A stretch of 64,000 nucleotides of DNA from Sporosarcina sp. BP05 (GTDB lineage: Bacteria; Bacillota; Bacilli; Bacillales_A; Planococcaceae). The position numbers and the translations under genes were made by a program. Location: positions 1-64,000 of the forward strand of contig NZ_JACFTD010000012.1 of the NCBI RefSeq assembly GCF_014282005.1, read 5' to 3'. This document shows positions 8,518 to 18,100 of the stretch, piece after piece; the stretch's first letter is position 1, and each line of letters begins with the position of its first letter. The notes beneath the pieces are model-generated. The model ran no database searches, was not told where the DNA came from, and was given only the letters and a program-made list of their open reading frames with translations.

Positions 8518-9344
8518 GATTGTTCAACCTCCACGATTGTGCGATTCGTAAGCCTCAAGGCCTCTTGCATCCCACGTTGCAACGTGCTCGTCGTTGTGAA
8601 ATCGTTCAGATTAATACCTAGCGTAACAATTGTTTGAGCAATTTCCGGTCGGATTCCAACGAGCATACACTTCGCTCCAACAAGCCGAACGGCATCGGCA
8701 GCTTGAATAATGTGATGGGCAACCATCGTATCCACCACTGGTACACCAGTTATATCAAGAAGGACTACTTCAGCACGTTGTTTTACTACACCCTCAAGCA
8801 AATTTTCCATAATCAATTTAGCCCGTTCTGTATCAATAGTACCAACAAGCGGCATGACTGAAATCTTTTCGAAAACTGGGATCAATGATGCGGATAGTTC
8901 CTGCAAAGCAATTCGCTGCAAACTAACAGTTCGGTCCCATTCCAGCGAATAGGCTTCTATGATGCTTTCACGAAGAGGCGTAATCCAGTTAGTAAAAACA
9001 CGCAGAATAGATCGTAGATTGCTTTCTTCAATAACCCCTTTTTCCTCCAATAACCTGAAAGTGATTTGCGAAAAGTTTTCGATTGCCTTGTTCACAAACA
9101 TTATAGACCAACCAAAACGGACTACTTTCTCAGTAAAATCATTCAATTTTTCTGAGTTTACGGTATTACTTTCCGAGATATTCGATGTCATCAGTTCTGC
9201 AAATTCCCTACTTGTCTTTTCGATAAGGTTAGCAGGCATGAAATAAAAAAAGCGTTCTCCTTTTTCTTCTTTCATGCTTGTTTGCCAGCGTTCAATAATT
9301 TCATCCATATATTGATTGATGCCCTCTACCATTCGCTTATTCAT
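8514..9344 (-). CDS. rsbR: RsbR, stressosome sensor/scaffold protein
   Basis: A 276-aa two-domain protein: an N-terminal helical region of about 150 residues (a non-heme globin fold in B. subtilis RsbRA) and a C-terminal STAS domain. The two threonines phosphorylated by RsbT in B. subtilis (Thr171, Thr205) are matched by Thr172 and Thr206 (VVDTMVAHH). First gene of the eight-gene operon; a likely vegetative promoter lies in 9390-9440 but its -35 is not clear. Signal specificity cannot be read from the sequence. Confidence 0.94.
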   Translation of the reverse strand: MNKRMVEGINQYMDEIIERWQTSMKEEKGERFFYFMPANLIEKTSREFAELMTSNISESNTVNSEKLNDFTEKVVRFGWSIMFVNKAIENFSQITFRLLEEKGVIEESNLRSILRVFTNWITPLRESIIEAYSLEWDRTVSLQRIALQELSASLIPVFEKISVMPLVGTIDTERAKLIMENLLEGVVKQRAEVVLLDITGVPVVDTMVAHHIIQAADAVRLVGAKCMLVGIRPEIAQTIVTLGINLNDFTTTSTLQRGMQEALRLTNRTIVEVEQS

Positions 9345-9473
9345 AATTGTCTCGATAAGCCTCCTTATGAATTAAAAATATCTGTAATTTCATTGTAACG
9401 AAAATAGTTATACAACACACTATTTTTGTCACGCAAATAGGAATACAAGATACTTTCAGAAACTCGAAAAATC

Positions 9474-9509
9474 AAAAAACACCACAGAAATGAATCCCGT
9501 GGTGCTTCT
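9474..9509 (-). terminator. Terminator after ndoA
   Basis: On the minus strand CACCAC...GTGGTG with a long loop is followed by T6. It separates the toxin-antitoxin pair from the rsb operon. Confidence 0.7.
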
Positions 9510-9522
9510 TTTATATGTATGC

Positions 9523-9873
9523 TCAGAATTTGATGAGGCCGAAACTTACTTCGAGCGCTTCATCGACCTGTTCCATCAAAAATTCATCTAGATGCGTAAT
9601 CTTATCGGTAAGCCTCGACTTGTCGATTGTGCGGACCTGCTCGAGCAGAATAACTGAATCCCGCTCGAAGCCGTATCGTACCGCATCAATTTCAACATGT
9701 GTAGGCAATTTTGCTTTTTGAATTTGCGCAGTGATTGCCGCAATAATAACCGTCGGACTAAACCGATTGCCTATATCATTTTGGATGACTAGGACTGGCC
9801 TCGTTCCTCCCTGTTCAGAACCAACAACAGGCGACAGATCTGCAAAAAAGACGTCTCCACGTTTTATTGCCAA
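9523..9873 (-). CDS. ndoA: EndoA (MazF-type) endoribonuclease toxin
   Basis: A 116-aa MazF/PemK-family toxin nearly identical in plan to B. subtilis EndoA (YdcE). Visible signatures: [21 protein letters not shown] at the N terminus, [14 protein letters not shown] with the catalytic Arg region, and [11 protein letters not shown]. The family cleaves RNA at UACAU-type sites. It begins 4 bp after the antitoxin gene. Position between alr and rsbR is conserved in Bacillales. Confidence 0.95.
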   Translation of the reverse strand: MAIKRGDVFFADLSPVVGSEQGGTRPVLVIQNDIGNRFSPTVIIAAITAQIQKAKLPTHVEIDAVRYGFERDSVILLEQVRTIDKSRLTDKITHLDEFLMEQVDEALEVSFGLIKF

Positions 9874-9877
9874 CTTT

Positions 9878-10159
9878 TCATCCTCCGCTTACGAGACGTT
9901 CCACCGTATGCTGGGCTTCAAATTCCACATGCAAGCATTCCGTGGCGATTCTAAGGTTGATTTGCGACATTTCGAGATAACCGTTCATCATCTCTTCTCT
10001 GATCGTATCCGATTCATAGTCAGTTACATATCGCTTTGTCGAAATATAAACGAAATCACCACGGTCCAGTTCCTGATGGACGACCGTATGTTCATTTTCA
10101 TTCAGCATCCGTTTCGGAATTTTAACAATAATTTCTTTAATGTTTTTATTTGCACGCAA
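9878..10159 (-). CDS. ndoAI: EndoAI, antitoxin of EndoA
   Basis: A 93-aa ribbon-helix-helix antitoxin, equal in length to B. subtilis EndoAI, and with the same C-terminal ending VERLVSGG. I place the start at a TTG at 10159: GGAGGTG lies 6 nt before it, while the upstream in-frame TTG would put the ribosome site inside the gene. It neutralises EndoA by direct binding. The N-terminal half differs strongly from B. subtilis, which is common in this family. Confidence 0.9.
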   Translation of the reverse strand: MRANKNIKEIIVKIPKRMLNENEHTVVHQELDRGDFVYISTKRYVTDYESDTIREEMMNGYLEMSQINLRIATECLHVEFEAQHTVERLVSGG

Positions 10160-10301
10160 CGTTAGCACCTCCGACAAACCCGTTCCCTCATTTCAATACA
10201 AGTCCATCTTACCATTGTATACCGACAATGAGAAGACACGAAAGGAATTTTATTGACAGGATTCTGCAAAACTGCTAGGTTTTTTGTCGAATGTACGAAT
10301 A

Positions 10302-11441
10302 TTATATATTCTGTCCATCTTTCCCTGTGTATATTCTCGGTACTCGCTTCGCAATGGATACAGCAATTTCATATGGAATCGTACCTAGTCGTTCCGCCCA
10401 CTCTTCCACAGTAACTTCTTCTTTACCTTGACGACCTATTAGAACAACTTTTTCGCCAACCAGCATTTCCCGCGGAAGCTTCACCATGCATTGATCCATG
10501 CAGATAGTTCCAACGATGGGCATCCGTTCGCCACCGATGAGTACTTCCTGCCCGCGTAGACCACGTCTCAAACCATCGGCATAACCAATCGGGATTGTGC
10601 CAATCCATTCTGCACTCGCTGTTACATAGGTACCGCCATAGCTAATTCGATTGCCCACCTCCAACAACTTCACATAAGCAAGTTCGCTTTCGATTCGCAA
10701 TGATTTTTCAAGACGAAACGGCAATTTCCCTCCTACATATTCCGAAGGCGCTATGCCATAAAGTCCGATTCCGAAACGGACTGCGTCAAGCGCATATTCG
10801 GGATAGAGGAGGGTTGCCGCGCTATTCGATACGTGAACAAGTCGCGGTTTTTCCGACAACGTCTGCACTAGCCTCATGAACTTAGTAAATTGCTCCTTAG
10901 TACTTTCAGGATTTTCCCCATCTGCACAAGCAAAGTGTGTGAAGATACCGTCCAGTAACACTAGTTTAGAACGATTAACGACCGACATAAGGGACCGCAG
11001 AGCATCCTCATCCCTCAATCCGATTCTACCCATTCCACTGTCAATCTTTACATGAATCCTCAATTGTTGCATGAAGTTTTTGCTGACGTCTAATGCCGAT
11101 TGCAACCACTCAGCACTCGAAACTGTTAGTATAATCCCTAATTCAGCTGCTTTTTCAGCAAATAAAAGCGGAGATGGCCCCATGACAAGAATGTCCCCAC
11201 TAATACCCGCCATTCGGAGTCGTACCGCCTCGTCAGGCGTTGCCACCGATACCATTTCCGCGCCCGCTTCAAAAGTAGCTTGAGCCACTTCCACTTCACC
11301 ATGGCCGTAACCGTCTGCTTTTACAACTGCAATAACTGCGGTTTCACTGCCCAAATACTCTTTCAAATTCCGAACATTGGCACGAATAGCTGCAAGATTG
11401 ACGACGGCTTGCGTTGGACGATAAAGAATAGAGTCTTCCAT
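10302..11441 (-). CDS. alr: Alanine racemase
   Basis: A 379-aa fold-type III PLP enzyme converting L- to D-alanine for cell wall synthesis. PLP lysine in AVVKADGYGHG (Lys41) and the catalytic tyrosine in RISYGGTYV (Tyr268) are present. GAGGGA stands before the ATG. It sits between the lipoprotein gene and the toxin-antitoxin pair, as in B. subtilis, and shares the D-Ala pathway with ddl and murF about 8 kb away. Confidence 0.96.
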   Translation of the reverse strand: MEDSILYRPTQAVVNLAAIRANVRNLKEYLGSETAVIAVVKADGYGHGEVEVAQATFEAGAEMVSVATPDEAVRLRMAGISGDILVMGPSPLLFAEKAAELGIILTVSSAEWLQSALDVSKNFMQQLRIHVKIDSGMGRIGLRDEDALRSLMSVVNRSKLVLLDGIFTHFACADGENPESTKEQFTKFMRLVQTLSEKPRLVHVSNSAATLLYPEYALDAVRFGIGLYGIAPSEYVGGKLPFRLEKSLRIESELAYVKLLEVGNRISYGGTYVTASAEWIGTIPIGYADGLRRGLRGQEVLIGGERMPIVGTICMDQCMVKLPREMLVGEKVVLIGRQGKEEVTVEEWAERLGTIPYEIAVSIAKRVPRIYTGKDGQNI

Positions 11442-11514
11442 AACAATCCCTCATTTGTATTGTAGTACTCTCTATTATCCATCCCCTGCCCTTTCTCCGT
11501 CAACCTTAGTTATA

Positions 11515-12522
11515 TTATTTCATTCCCTCCGCTTTCATCGATCCAGCTACCTCAATCAGTTCATCTTGCGTCAACTTATCGGATGCGATGAAGAATGAAA
11601 TGCCTTCACTTTCCCAACGTATTGAATTTTCCGTAAGGGCAGCAACAGTAAATCCAAGATCGACGGGATCGCCTTCAACGGAGACCGGTATTTTGTTATC
11701 CGCTCTAACCGCTGGCTCCTGAACGATAATGAACTCTTTCTCCCCACCAAAAGTCATAAATGATCGTGTACCGCTATCCATTTTCACAACTTCTTCATCA
11801 ACAAGAGTGCCATCCGCCCAAGCTACTGATGGATAGTACGTTGAAAGTCCTGTTGCTTCACCATCCGCGGCTGGTTCAGTTTCTTTACCTGTATTCGTAT
11901 CATCCATTTCTACGGCGTAATCGGTAGCTTTTCGCTCGACGCCAAGTGTAATCTTATTGAATGTAATGCGAATCTTTTCCACTTTGTTTTCATCCAGAAC
12001 GGAGACATACGTTGGCAGCAGTGTCTTTTTGTCAATATGGATCTGCTGTGTTGGCAGAACCTTCTTATGGTTATTTCTCGTAGCTGTTTCAAAGACGTAC
12101 GTTTTCTCTTTTTCCGTCATCGTTGCATTTTTATCGGCTTTAATATCTTCTGACAAGGCACCTATTAAATACGCCTGGCTATTTTGTGCAGGCCAGTCAC
12201 TTTGGAACTTGTAGGTCTTACCAAGTGATGGCGTAACAACAAACACACCTTCTTTATTACGAACAATCATCTGGGAATCCTTACTACCTGCCTGCGTTAC
12301 ATTAACACGATAGAAAGCCGGCTTCGTATGCCAAACTGCGACTTCATAAGAACGCGGCTCAGCTCCAGTCTTAATTTCCATGGTCGCTTGCAAGTCATAC
12401 CCTTTCGCTTCGTTCCACTTTCCACTGAGTTTCTTCATGACATCCTCTTTCGACGGCGATCCACATGCCGCAAGAATTACCATGACTACAACTAACAAAA
12501 GAGCAAATAGTCGGCTACGCAT
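11515..12522 (-). CDS. ydcC: LolA-like outer-membrane-carrier-fold lipoprotein (YdcC)
   Basis: About 335 aa. A signal peptide ends in the lipobox LAAC (Cys20 from this start), so it is a membrane-anchored lipoprotein on the outer face. The body resembles LolA/DUF4367-type lipoprotein carrier folds; the function in Gram-positives is unknown. The ATG at 12522 is preferred because AAAGG lies 9 nt upstream; the ATG three codons earlier directly abuts that site. Syntenic with B. subtilis ydcC. Confidence 0.88.
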   Translation of the reverse strand: MRSRLFALLLVVVMVILAACGSPSKEDVMKKLSGKWNEAKGYDLQATMEIKTGAEPRSYEVAVWHTKPAFYRVNVTQAGSKDSQMIVRNKEGVFVVTPSLGKTYKFQSDWPAQNSQAYLIGALSEDIKADKNATMTEKEKTYVFETATRNNHKKVLPTQQIHIDKKTLLPTYVSVLDENKVEKIRITFNKITLGVERKATDYAVEMDDTNTGKETEPAADGEATGLSTYYPSVAWADGTLVDEEVVKMDSGTRSFMTFGGEKEFIIVQEPAVRADNKIPVSVEGDPVDLGFTVAALTENSIRWESEGISFFIASDKLTQDELIEVAGSMKAEGMK

Positions 12523-12580
12523 ACAGTTCATCCTTTCTCATTTCAATCGGGTAAGTCATCTTATGAGGAGGGACGAACAA

Positions 12581-12934
12581 TTATGCAAGAAGGATAACTT
12601 GAGCTGCTGCTACAGTTCGTGTATGAGTGATAGAAATGAAGCCAGCGATTGAATCCCCCTTAAAAAACACAGTTGGTTTACCACTTAGTTCAGGCAATAT
12701 ACTGATATCTAAGAAACTACAGTGTGTTCCAATTCCCGTTCCTTTTGCTTTAGCAAACGCTTCTTTTCCAGCAAAACGGCCTGCAAGGAATTCTATTTTC
12801 CGACTAGTCGTGTGAGATGCGTAAATTTCCAGCTCTTCCGCTGTTAAAATGCGCATACGGAATTTCGAAGACCTAGCATCCAACTTGGCTATTCTATCCA
12901 ATTCGACGATATCAAGTCCAATTCCTGCAATCAA
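12581..12934 (-). CDS. acpS: Holo-[acyl-carrier-protein] synthase
   Basis: A 117-aa phosphopantetheinyl transferase that loads CoA-derived pantetheine on ACP. Motifs GIGLDIVELDRI (Mg2+ site Asp) and GRFAGKEAFAKAKGTGIG are present. The start is a TTG at 12934: GGAAGGAGG lies 7 nt before it and homologues begin exactly here (M-IAGIGLDIVE). A longer reading frame upstream has no ribosome site. Divergent from the rhomboid gene. Confidence 0.93.
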   Translation of the reverse strand: MIAGIGLDIVELDRIAKLDARSSKFRMRILTAEELEIYASHTTSRKIEFLAGRFAGKEAFAKAKGTGIGTHCSFLDISILPELSGKPTVFFKGDSIAGFISITHTRTVAAAQVILLA

Positions 12935-13042
12935 AATAATTCCTCCTTCCCAAGTTATCGAAAAAATCGTAATCACCTTGACCAAGTGCTGGAGCATAGA
13001 CGATAAAATATGTATAATGAAGTCATAGATTGAGGTGAATAC

Positions 13043-13657
13043 ATGTTTAGCCGTACAGAAAGCTTCTCGCAATACATCCGCCTCTATCCGGTGGTTACGT
13101 TTTTCCTTACTTTGAATATCCTTATTTATCTAGTTACGCTTATCCCGTTTATCGGGCAACAAGTATTATACTATGGTATCGGGGTCAACTTTCTTATCTC
13201 AGATGGAGAATGGTGGAGACTTCTAACACCGATGTTCCTTCACGGCGGTATCATGCACCTACTGTTTAATATGTTCTCCCTTTTCATCTTCGGACCTGAA
13301 CTTGAGAAAATCGCGGGTAAGGCACGCTTCCTTACAATATATATGCTAGCGGGTATTTTCGCTAATGTTGCAACGTTTTTCCTGCAAGCCCCTGATTATA
13401 CAAGTCTCGGTGCAAGTGGTGCAGTTTTCGGGATTCTTGGAGCATTCGGAGCACTTGTCTATTATACAAAGCATATGTTACCGCAGCTAAGACAGATTAT
13501 CCTACCCATTATTGTTATCAGTGTAATTATGACCTATATCCAGCCCAACATTAACACAACCGCCCATATCGCGGGGTTAGTCGTTGGATTTTTAATAGGA
13601 CTTAGCTATTTTCACCCGAAACGGATTGTCAGTTGGAAAAGCAAGAAAAGAAGGTAA
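13043..13657 (+). CDS. Rhomboid family intramembrane serine protease
   Basis: A 204-aa, six-helix rhomboid. Catalytic Ser125 in GASGAVFG and His175 in TTAHIAG are in place; the HGGIMHLLFNMF motif (residues 68-79) carries the conserved His/Asn of TM2. Syntenic with B. subtilis ydcA. GAGGTG precedes the ATG. It is the only plus-strand gene in the first 22 kb. Substrate unknown. Confidence 0.92.
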   Translation: MFSRTESFSQYIRLYPVVTFFLTLNILIYLVTLIPFIGQQVLYYGIGVNFLISDGEWWRLLTPMFLHGGIMHLLFNMFSLFIFGPELEKIAGKARFLTIYMLAGIFANVATFFLQAPDYTSLGASGAVFGILGAFGALVYYTKHMLPQLRQIILPIIVISVIMTYIQPNINTTAHIAGLVVGFLIGLSYFHPKRIVSWKSKKRR

Positions 13658-13899
13658 GAAAAGCGGAAGGCGCCTATAAGGAACGCAGCTTAAGTGCGCC
13701 ACTTCCTGTGGCAACAGCTGCATGACCTACATCCTGTAGGCCCGCGACAGGCATAAGTCGACCCAACGACGGGGCGCTCTTTGCCACATAGCTGGATTGC
13801 TTTCAAGGAACCCAACCTAAGTACGCCGCGTCCTGCGGCAACGGCTACATAACCCACATCCTGTGGGCCTCCGAGCGGCTGGTGCCTGAAGCTAGACAC
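13658..13899 (+). repeat. Dispersed modular repeat family A copy
   Basis: Begins at the rhomboid stop codon (GAAAAGCGGAAGGCGCC) and ends GGTGCCTGAAGCTAGACAC. It contains two GGAACGC-type modules, one with CCTACATCCTGTAGG and the other with CCCACATCCTGTGGG, a paired A/G-T/C change in the stem. The remainder up to 14031 holds no gene; a possible hairpin GAGCAGG-TTATA-CCTGCTC followed by T5 at about 13942-13970 looks like a terminator for the rhomboid gene. Confidence 0.8.
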
Positions 13900-14031
13900 A
13901 ATTCTAAGTCAATAAACTTATACTTTCTTATCTTTAGTTATAGAGCAGGTTATACCTGCTCTTTTTGTCGTCTAGACCCCTGTGCCTAGCCCCTCTGTTG
14001 CTTGCGCTTTTGTTCTACCACTAGAGGTGAT

Positions 14032-15510
14032 TCAAGCATCCTTCTCATACCATGAAAGTAACTTCTCGGCTTCCGACTCTTCCATATGATGTACTTGTGC
14101 ACTAAAAGTACTCATACCCGATTTGATGTTCGTCGCTATTGTTGCTACATTTTTGCGTTTATGGAAGTAACTTTGTTTCATTTCCATCGATTGAATTCTT
14201 TTTTTCATTAAGAATGCGGTCTGAAGGCTAAAGTTCCTAAATCGCATTGTCAGCTGATTACCTGAAATTCCGTACGCAGCTGAGCGGTGTTGCCATAATC
14301 CGAAGAGGATGATGATCGGTACGATAAGGAGTGACAATAATCCGTATGGAAAGAAAAAGTATATCAATGCGCCAATTGCAGGAATCATCCATAGAAAATC
14401 GATTCGATAGAAAAAGTGCTTGCCCCGTGCCGGCAGTTTTTTAGACGGCTCTTCAAGAATAAGTTCCGGGAATATCTCTTTCAACGGTCCATAGATATCC
14501 GCTTTTTTTACCAAAGGAAATAAATTTATTTTCGCTCCTTCAACCCCGCCTCCCCCCGCACTATCAATTGCGACGGCCGCATAACCAAATAGTTGTCTAA
14601 AAGGATTCTCAATAATACGTACACTTTGAACCCTGTTCAATGGTACCGTCATCCGTTTTTTCTCAAGTAGACCACGCGTAATGACGATGTCTTCTTTTTC
14701 AAGCGATACATTAAATCCGTAATACGCCAGGAATGTCATAGCGACCGATATACCCCAAACGAGAACAAACCCTAAAAATACAGCAATCGTAACGATAAGT
14801 AGGCCAAATTTGATGAATCCCGAAATCTCTTCATACATCCATTCAAACGGGATCATTTCAGCAAATTGCGATAAGAAGATACCTACGCCCGAAAAAATAA
14901 TCCCAATTCCGCCCGATGTAGTAGCCAAGATAAGCAGACCTTTCGACGACATTGTAAAGACTGATTTCCTTAGCGGTTCTTCCACTGCTTGAATTATTTC
15001 TGTCAGCTCTTCATTTCCCTGCAAAATTGCCTTCTTACCACTTTTCGCTTGCGCTATTTCCATTTCAATTCTACTTGCCGCTTCTTTCGTAATAGCGGTC
15101 AATTCCGCTTCCGACTTCTTCGAAGAGGAGCTTCCTGCTGTCTCCACTTTCACTTTGACAAGCTTGAAAGGCCGGTGCAAAATCCCTTCCGTATAATCGA
15201 GACTTTGAATTCGGTCGAACGAAATATAGCGTTTCTTTTTCACAAACAACCCATACTCAATTCTGAGTTCATTGTCCTCGAACCAGTATTCGAAACGTTT
15301 CCACTTAATAATACCCGTGATGAAAAAAGCGATAATGAGTACACTAAAAATGATGAAGGATAAATAATCCAAATACCATTTCCCAGATCCCACATCATTC
15401 AGTCCATTCGCAAACACGAGGACAATGATCGGTAGTATCGCTTCTTTCGCTGTTTTCAACACTTCAATAATCGCTGTAATCCAGTGTAATTTATAGCGCA
15501 TATTAGACAT
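14032..15510 (-). CDS. ydbT: PH (bPH2/DUF304) domain membrane protein YdbT
   Basis: About 492 aa with several hydrophobic segment pairs (roughly residues 15-70, 180-270 and 355-410) alternating with bacterial PH (YdbS/YdbT, bPH2) domains. The ATG at 15510 overlaps the ydbS stop (GATGTCTAA) and follows GGCGGAAG. In B. subtilis ydbS-ydbT affect bacteriocin (LCI/sublancin type) tolerance; biochemical role unknown. Pair and position are conserved beside cshA. Confidence 0.88.
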   Translation of the reverse strand: MSNMRYKLHWITAIIEVLKTAKEAILPIIVLVFANGLNDVGSGKWYLDYLSFIIFSVLIIAFFITGIIKWKRFEYWFEDNELRIEYGLFVKKKRYISFDRIQSLDYTEGILHRPFKLVKVKVETAGSSSSKKSEAELTAITKEAASRIEMEIAQAKSGKKAILQGNEELTEIIQAVEEPLRKSVFTMSSKGLLILATTSGGIGIIFSGVGIFLSQFAEMIPFEWMYEEISGFIKFGLLIVTIAVFLGFVLVWGISVAMTFLAYYGFNVSLEKEDIVITRGLLEKKRMTVPLNRVQSVRIIENPFRQLFGYAAVAIDSAGGGGVEGAKINLFPLVKKADIYGPLKEIFPELILEEPSKKLPARGKHFFYRIDFLWMIPAIGALIYFFFPYGLLSLLIVPIIILFGLWQHRSAAYGISGNQLTMRFRNFSLQTAFLMKKRIQSMEMKQSYFHKRKNVATIATNIKSGMSTFSAQVHHMEESEAEKLLSWYEKDA

Positions 15511-15982
15511 CTTCTTCCGCCACCCTTGCAAGCGCTGATATCCTGCTCCGTAGTTCATCCGCCTCTTCCATCACAAGAGCAGGAATAGTATGATTCGTCG
15601 CTGCCGTTGAAATCGTGATTTCCGCCAAGTTATATTTCCGTAAAATCGGCCCTTGCGCAGTGTCTACGTGCTGAACACGCACCATTGGAATCAATGTCCG
15701 TTTGACAATAAAAATTCCATGTTGTAGCTCAATTTCTGATTCACGCACTTCATAGCGCCATCGCATCCATCTAACTTTCGGAAATAAATATATGAAAAAG
15801 TACGCAAATAGGATGACGACAACCGCAGCCACCGCGTATATCCACCATTGACCTTCAAATATATAAGCCAATACCCCCGCGCCAATTGCTACAAGTAAAA
15901 GGAATCCTGTTTCCATAATGCCGTATAATCTCCAAACCTTTAATCCTTTTTCTGATATACGATTCATCGGTTGTTCCCTCAT
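15503..15982 (-). CDS. ydbS: PH domain membrane protein YdbS
   Basis: A 159-aa protein: two transmembrane helices near residues 20-75, then a bacterial PH-like domain (YEVRESEIELQHGIFIVKR ... RVQHVDTAQGPILRKYNLAE). Partner of YdbT, overlapping it by 8 bp. GGAAGAGGTG precedes the ATG by 6 nt. Function unknown beyond a proposed envelope role. Confidence 0.88.
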   Translation of the reverse strand: MREQPMNRISEKGLKVWRLYGIMETGFLLLVAIGAGVLAYIFEGQWWIYAVAAVVVILFAYFFIYLFPKVRWMRWRYEVRESEIELQHGIFIVKRTLIPMVRVQHVDTAQGPILRKYNLAEITISTAATNHTIPALVMEEADELRSRISALARVAEEDV

Positions 15983-16050
15983 ATGAACACCTCTTCCCTT
16001 CTACTTATTCTATACGATTAAGAACGTGAAATGTTTCATTTTTATGGATT

Positions 16051-16150
16051 GTTATTAACGTAGCTGAGAGTACGCTGTTTACTTTTCGTATGGTGTTGTT
16101 TTGTTTAGAGATTATGTTGCATACTATCAGCTCTACGTTGTCTAGTCCTC
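16051..16150 (+). repeat. Array of degenerate 21-bp repeats (short)
   Basis: Units starting at 16074, 16095, 16116 and 16137 (and a weak one near 16051) share the core GTTGTTTACTTT-N2-GC-N2-TAC with 21-bp spacing. The same unit forms a longer array at 24433-24556. It lies upstream of ydbS and downstream of the cshA terminator, so it is not clearly a promoter element of either. Confidence 0.6.
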
Positions 16151-16175
16151 AAATTCCCTTAAGATTTTATGGAAT

Positions 16176-16217
16176 AAAAAAAATCCGGGTAAGCGCTAAT
16201 TGCGCTACCCGGATTTT
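16176..16217 (-). terminator. Terminator of cshA
   Basis: On the minus strand ATCCGGGTAGCGC-AATTA-GCGCTTACCCGGAT, a near-perfect stem, is followed by T8. It may also work in the other direction. Confidence 0.9.
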
Positions 16218-16231
16218 GTAAGAATTCGTTA

Positions 16232-17761
16232 TTAACGGTCTGATTTAGTAGTACGTGAACGGCTGCTGCTTTCTCTTCTAGCTCCGTCACGGCTACCACT
16301 TGGTGCGTTTCCGCCACTTCCACCACTACGACGAGCTCCGCCGCCGCCATAACCACGACCGCCGCCACCGCTTGATGGACGACCGCCACTACGGTTGCCT
16401 TTATAGCCACCGCCACCGCCGCCGCGAGAATTTCCGCGTGATGGCAATGGACGCTCTTCCGAAATCGATACAGGTACATCATTCGGTTCGCGCGTTAATG
16501 AACGAATTGCTGCTGCAACTAATTCTGTAGCGTCATACTTCTCAAGCATTTCAGCTGCAAGTTGCTTATAATCACTTAATCCGTTTTTGTTAACAATTTC
16601 TGTAAGTTGTTCTACAGCCACACGTTGCTGACCAACAATTGCTTCGTCAGAAGACGGTGGATTTAAAGGCGTCATTTGTTTTTTAGTTGTTTCTTCAACG
16701 ATCCGTAGGTAACCCATTTCACGTGGTGTTACAAACGTAACTGCTACGCCACTTTTCCCTGCGCGTCCTGTACGACCGATACGGTGAACATAGCTTTCAG
16801 GATCTTGTGGAATGTCGAAGTTATAAACATGCGTTACTCCAGAAATATCGAGTCCACGTGCCGCAACGTCAGTTGCAACTAGGATATCAACTTTACCTTC
16901 TTTGAACTGCTTAAGGACTGACATTCGTTTAGCTTGCGTCAAGTCGCCGTGAATTCCTTCAGCAATGTATCCGCGGATACTTAGTGCATGTGAAAGTTCA
17001 TCTACGCGACGTTTCGTACGTCCGAAGATAATTGCAAGTTCAGGTTGTTGAACGTTTAGCAAACGTGAAAGGATGTCGAATTTCTCGCGTTCTTGTGATT
17101 TCACGAAGAACTGTTCGATATTTTCAACAGTCATTTCTTTAGACTTGATTTTAACCATTTCCGGATTTTTCATGAACGTTTCTGCAATTTTGCGGATTGG
17201 TCCAGGCATTGTAGCCGAGAATAGAAGTGTTTGACGCTCAGACGGTACACTTGCAAGAATTGTGTTGATGTCTTCGATGAAGCCCATGTTCAACATTTCA
17301 TCTGCTTCGTCAAGTACAAGTGTTTGTACACCGTCTAATTTCAATGTTTTACGTTTGATATGGTCAAGAATACGTCCTGGCGTACCAACGATAATTTGTG
17401 GGTTATTGCGCAATGCACGGATCTGACGTCCGATTTCCTGTCCACCGTAAACAGAAAGAATGCGTACACGTTTGTCAGCACCAATTCTGTAGATTTCTTC
17501 AGAAACCTGAATAGCCAATTCGCGTGTTGGAGCAATTACAAGTGCTTGTACTGCAGTGTTTCTGACATCAACCTTTTCGATGATTGGAATACCAAATGCA
17601 GCTGTTTTACCAGTACCAGTTTGTGCCTGGCCGATAACGTCGCGACCTTCCATACCAAAACGGACAGTACCTTCTTGGATTGGTGTTGCTTCTTCAAACC
17701 CCATTTTAGATAGTGCGCGTTGTGTTGATTCACTGATGTTTAATTCTGAAAAATTAGTCAA
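16232..17761 (-). CDS. cshA: DEAD-box ATP-dependent RNA helicase CshA
   Basis: About 509 aa. Order of motifs: Q motif (GFEEATPIQ), Walker A AQTGTGKT (46-53), PTRELA, DEAD (VLDEADEML), SAT, then motif [15 protein letters not shown]. The C-terminal 70 residues are an RGG/Gly-Ser-rich tail typical of CshA-type RNA binding. The family acts in the RNA degradosome and in ribosome biogenesis in the cold. The start is a TTG with AAAGGAG 10 nt upstream, and homologues begin here; an in-frame extension upstream has no ribosome site. A long leader with a terminator-like hairpin precedes it. Confidence 0.94.
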   Translation of the reverse strand: MTNFSELNISESTQRALSKMGFEEATPIQEGTVRFGMEGRDVIGQAQTGTGKTAAFGIPIIEKVDVRNTAVQALVIAPTRELAIQVSEEIYRIGADKRVRILSVYGGQEIGRQIRALRNNPQIIVGTPGRILDHIKRKTLKLDGVQTLVLDEADEMLNMGFIEDINTILASVPSERQTLLFSATMPGPIRKIAETFMKNPEMVKIKSKEMTVENIEQFFVKSQEREKFDILSRLLNVQQPELAIIFGRTKRRVDELSHALSIRGYIAEGIHGDLTQAKRMSVLKQFKEGKVDILVATDVAARGLDISGVTHVYNFDIPQDPESYVHRIGRTGRAGKSGVAVTFVTPREMGYLRIVEETTKKQMTPLNPPSSDEAIVGQQRVAVEQLTEIVNKNGLSDYKQLAAEMLEKYDATELVAAAIRSLTREPNDVPVSISEERPLPSRGNSRGGGGGGYKGNRSGGRPSSGGGGRGYGGGGARRSGGSGGNAPSGSRDGARRESSSRSRTTKSDR

Positions 17762-17976
17762 ACTTATCAATCTCCTTTGTTTTTTCATTTGACAATTGGT
17801 TACATTTGCAAATGAAGGCACGGCAAATTCGAGCCTGTTAAAAGGGAACGTTTCCGATATTTTGCATTCTCTATAGTATAAGTAGAGGTTATGGTTGAAA
17901 AGGAAAGCCCGGTCTTTGCCGAGCGGTTCGATCAACGGACTAATCGTCCAACTTATATGAGCAAACCGTTATATTC

Positions 17977-18012
17977 AAAAAAAAGTACCCTTCACTTATT
18001 GAAGAGTGCTAC
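17977..18012 (-). terminator. Terminator-like hairpin in the cshA leader
   Basis: On the minus strand GTAGCACTCTTCA-ATAAG-TGAAGGGTAC followed by T8. It lies between a good promoter (18037-18065) and cshA. It is either the end of the murF-esterase transcript or an attenuator in the cshA leader; a second, weaker promoter may lie near 17870-17900. Confidence 0.65.
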
Positions 18013-18036
18013 GTAAATGTATCCAATGTTCATCAT

Positions 18037-18065
18037 AGTATACCACGGGAAAAAGCACTTCGCAA
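18037..18065 (-). promoter_or_regulatory. SigA-type promoter upstream of cshA
   Basis: On the minus strand TTGCGA (18060-18065), 17 bp and TATACT (18037-18042). It would give a cshA leader of about 270 nt that immediately includes the hairpin at 17977-18012. The stretch 17762-18100 holds no gene. Confidence 0.5.
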
Positions 18066-18100
18066 TCAATCCGCTTAAGTAGTAATAATCAGATTACTCA

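Noticed and set aside
16051..16150. CRISPR array
   Set aside because: The 21-bp units are degenerate and contiguous, with no constant repeat/unique spacer pattern and no cas genes.
16159..16482. Val/Ala-rich frame antisense or out of phase with the end of cshA
   Set aside because: It is the shadow of the GC-rich codons for the Gly-rich RGG tail of CshA.
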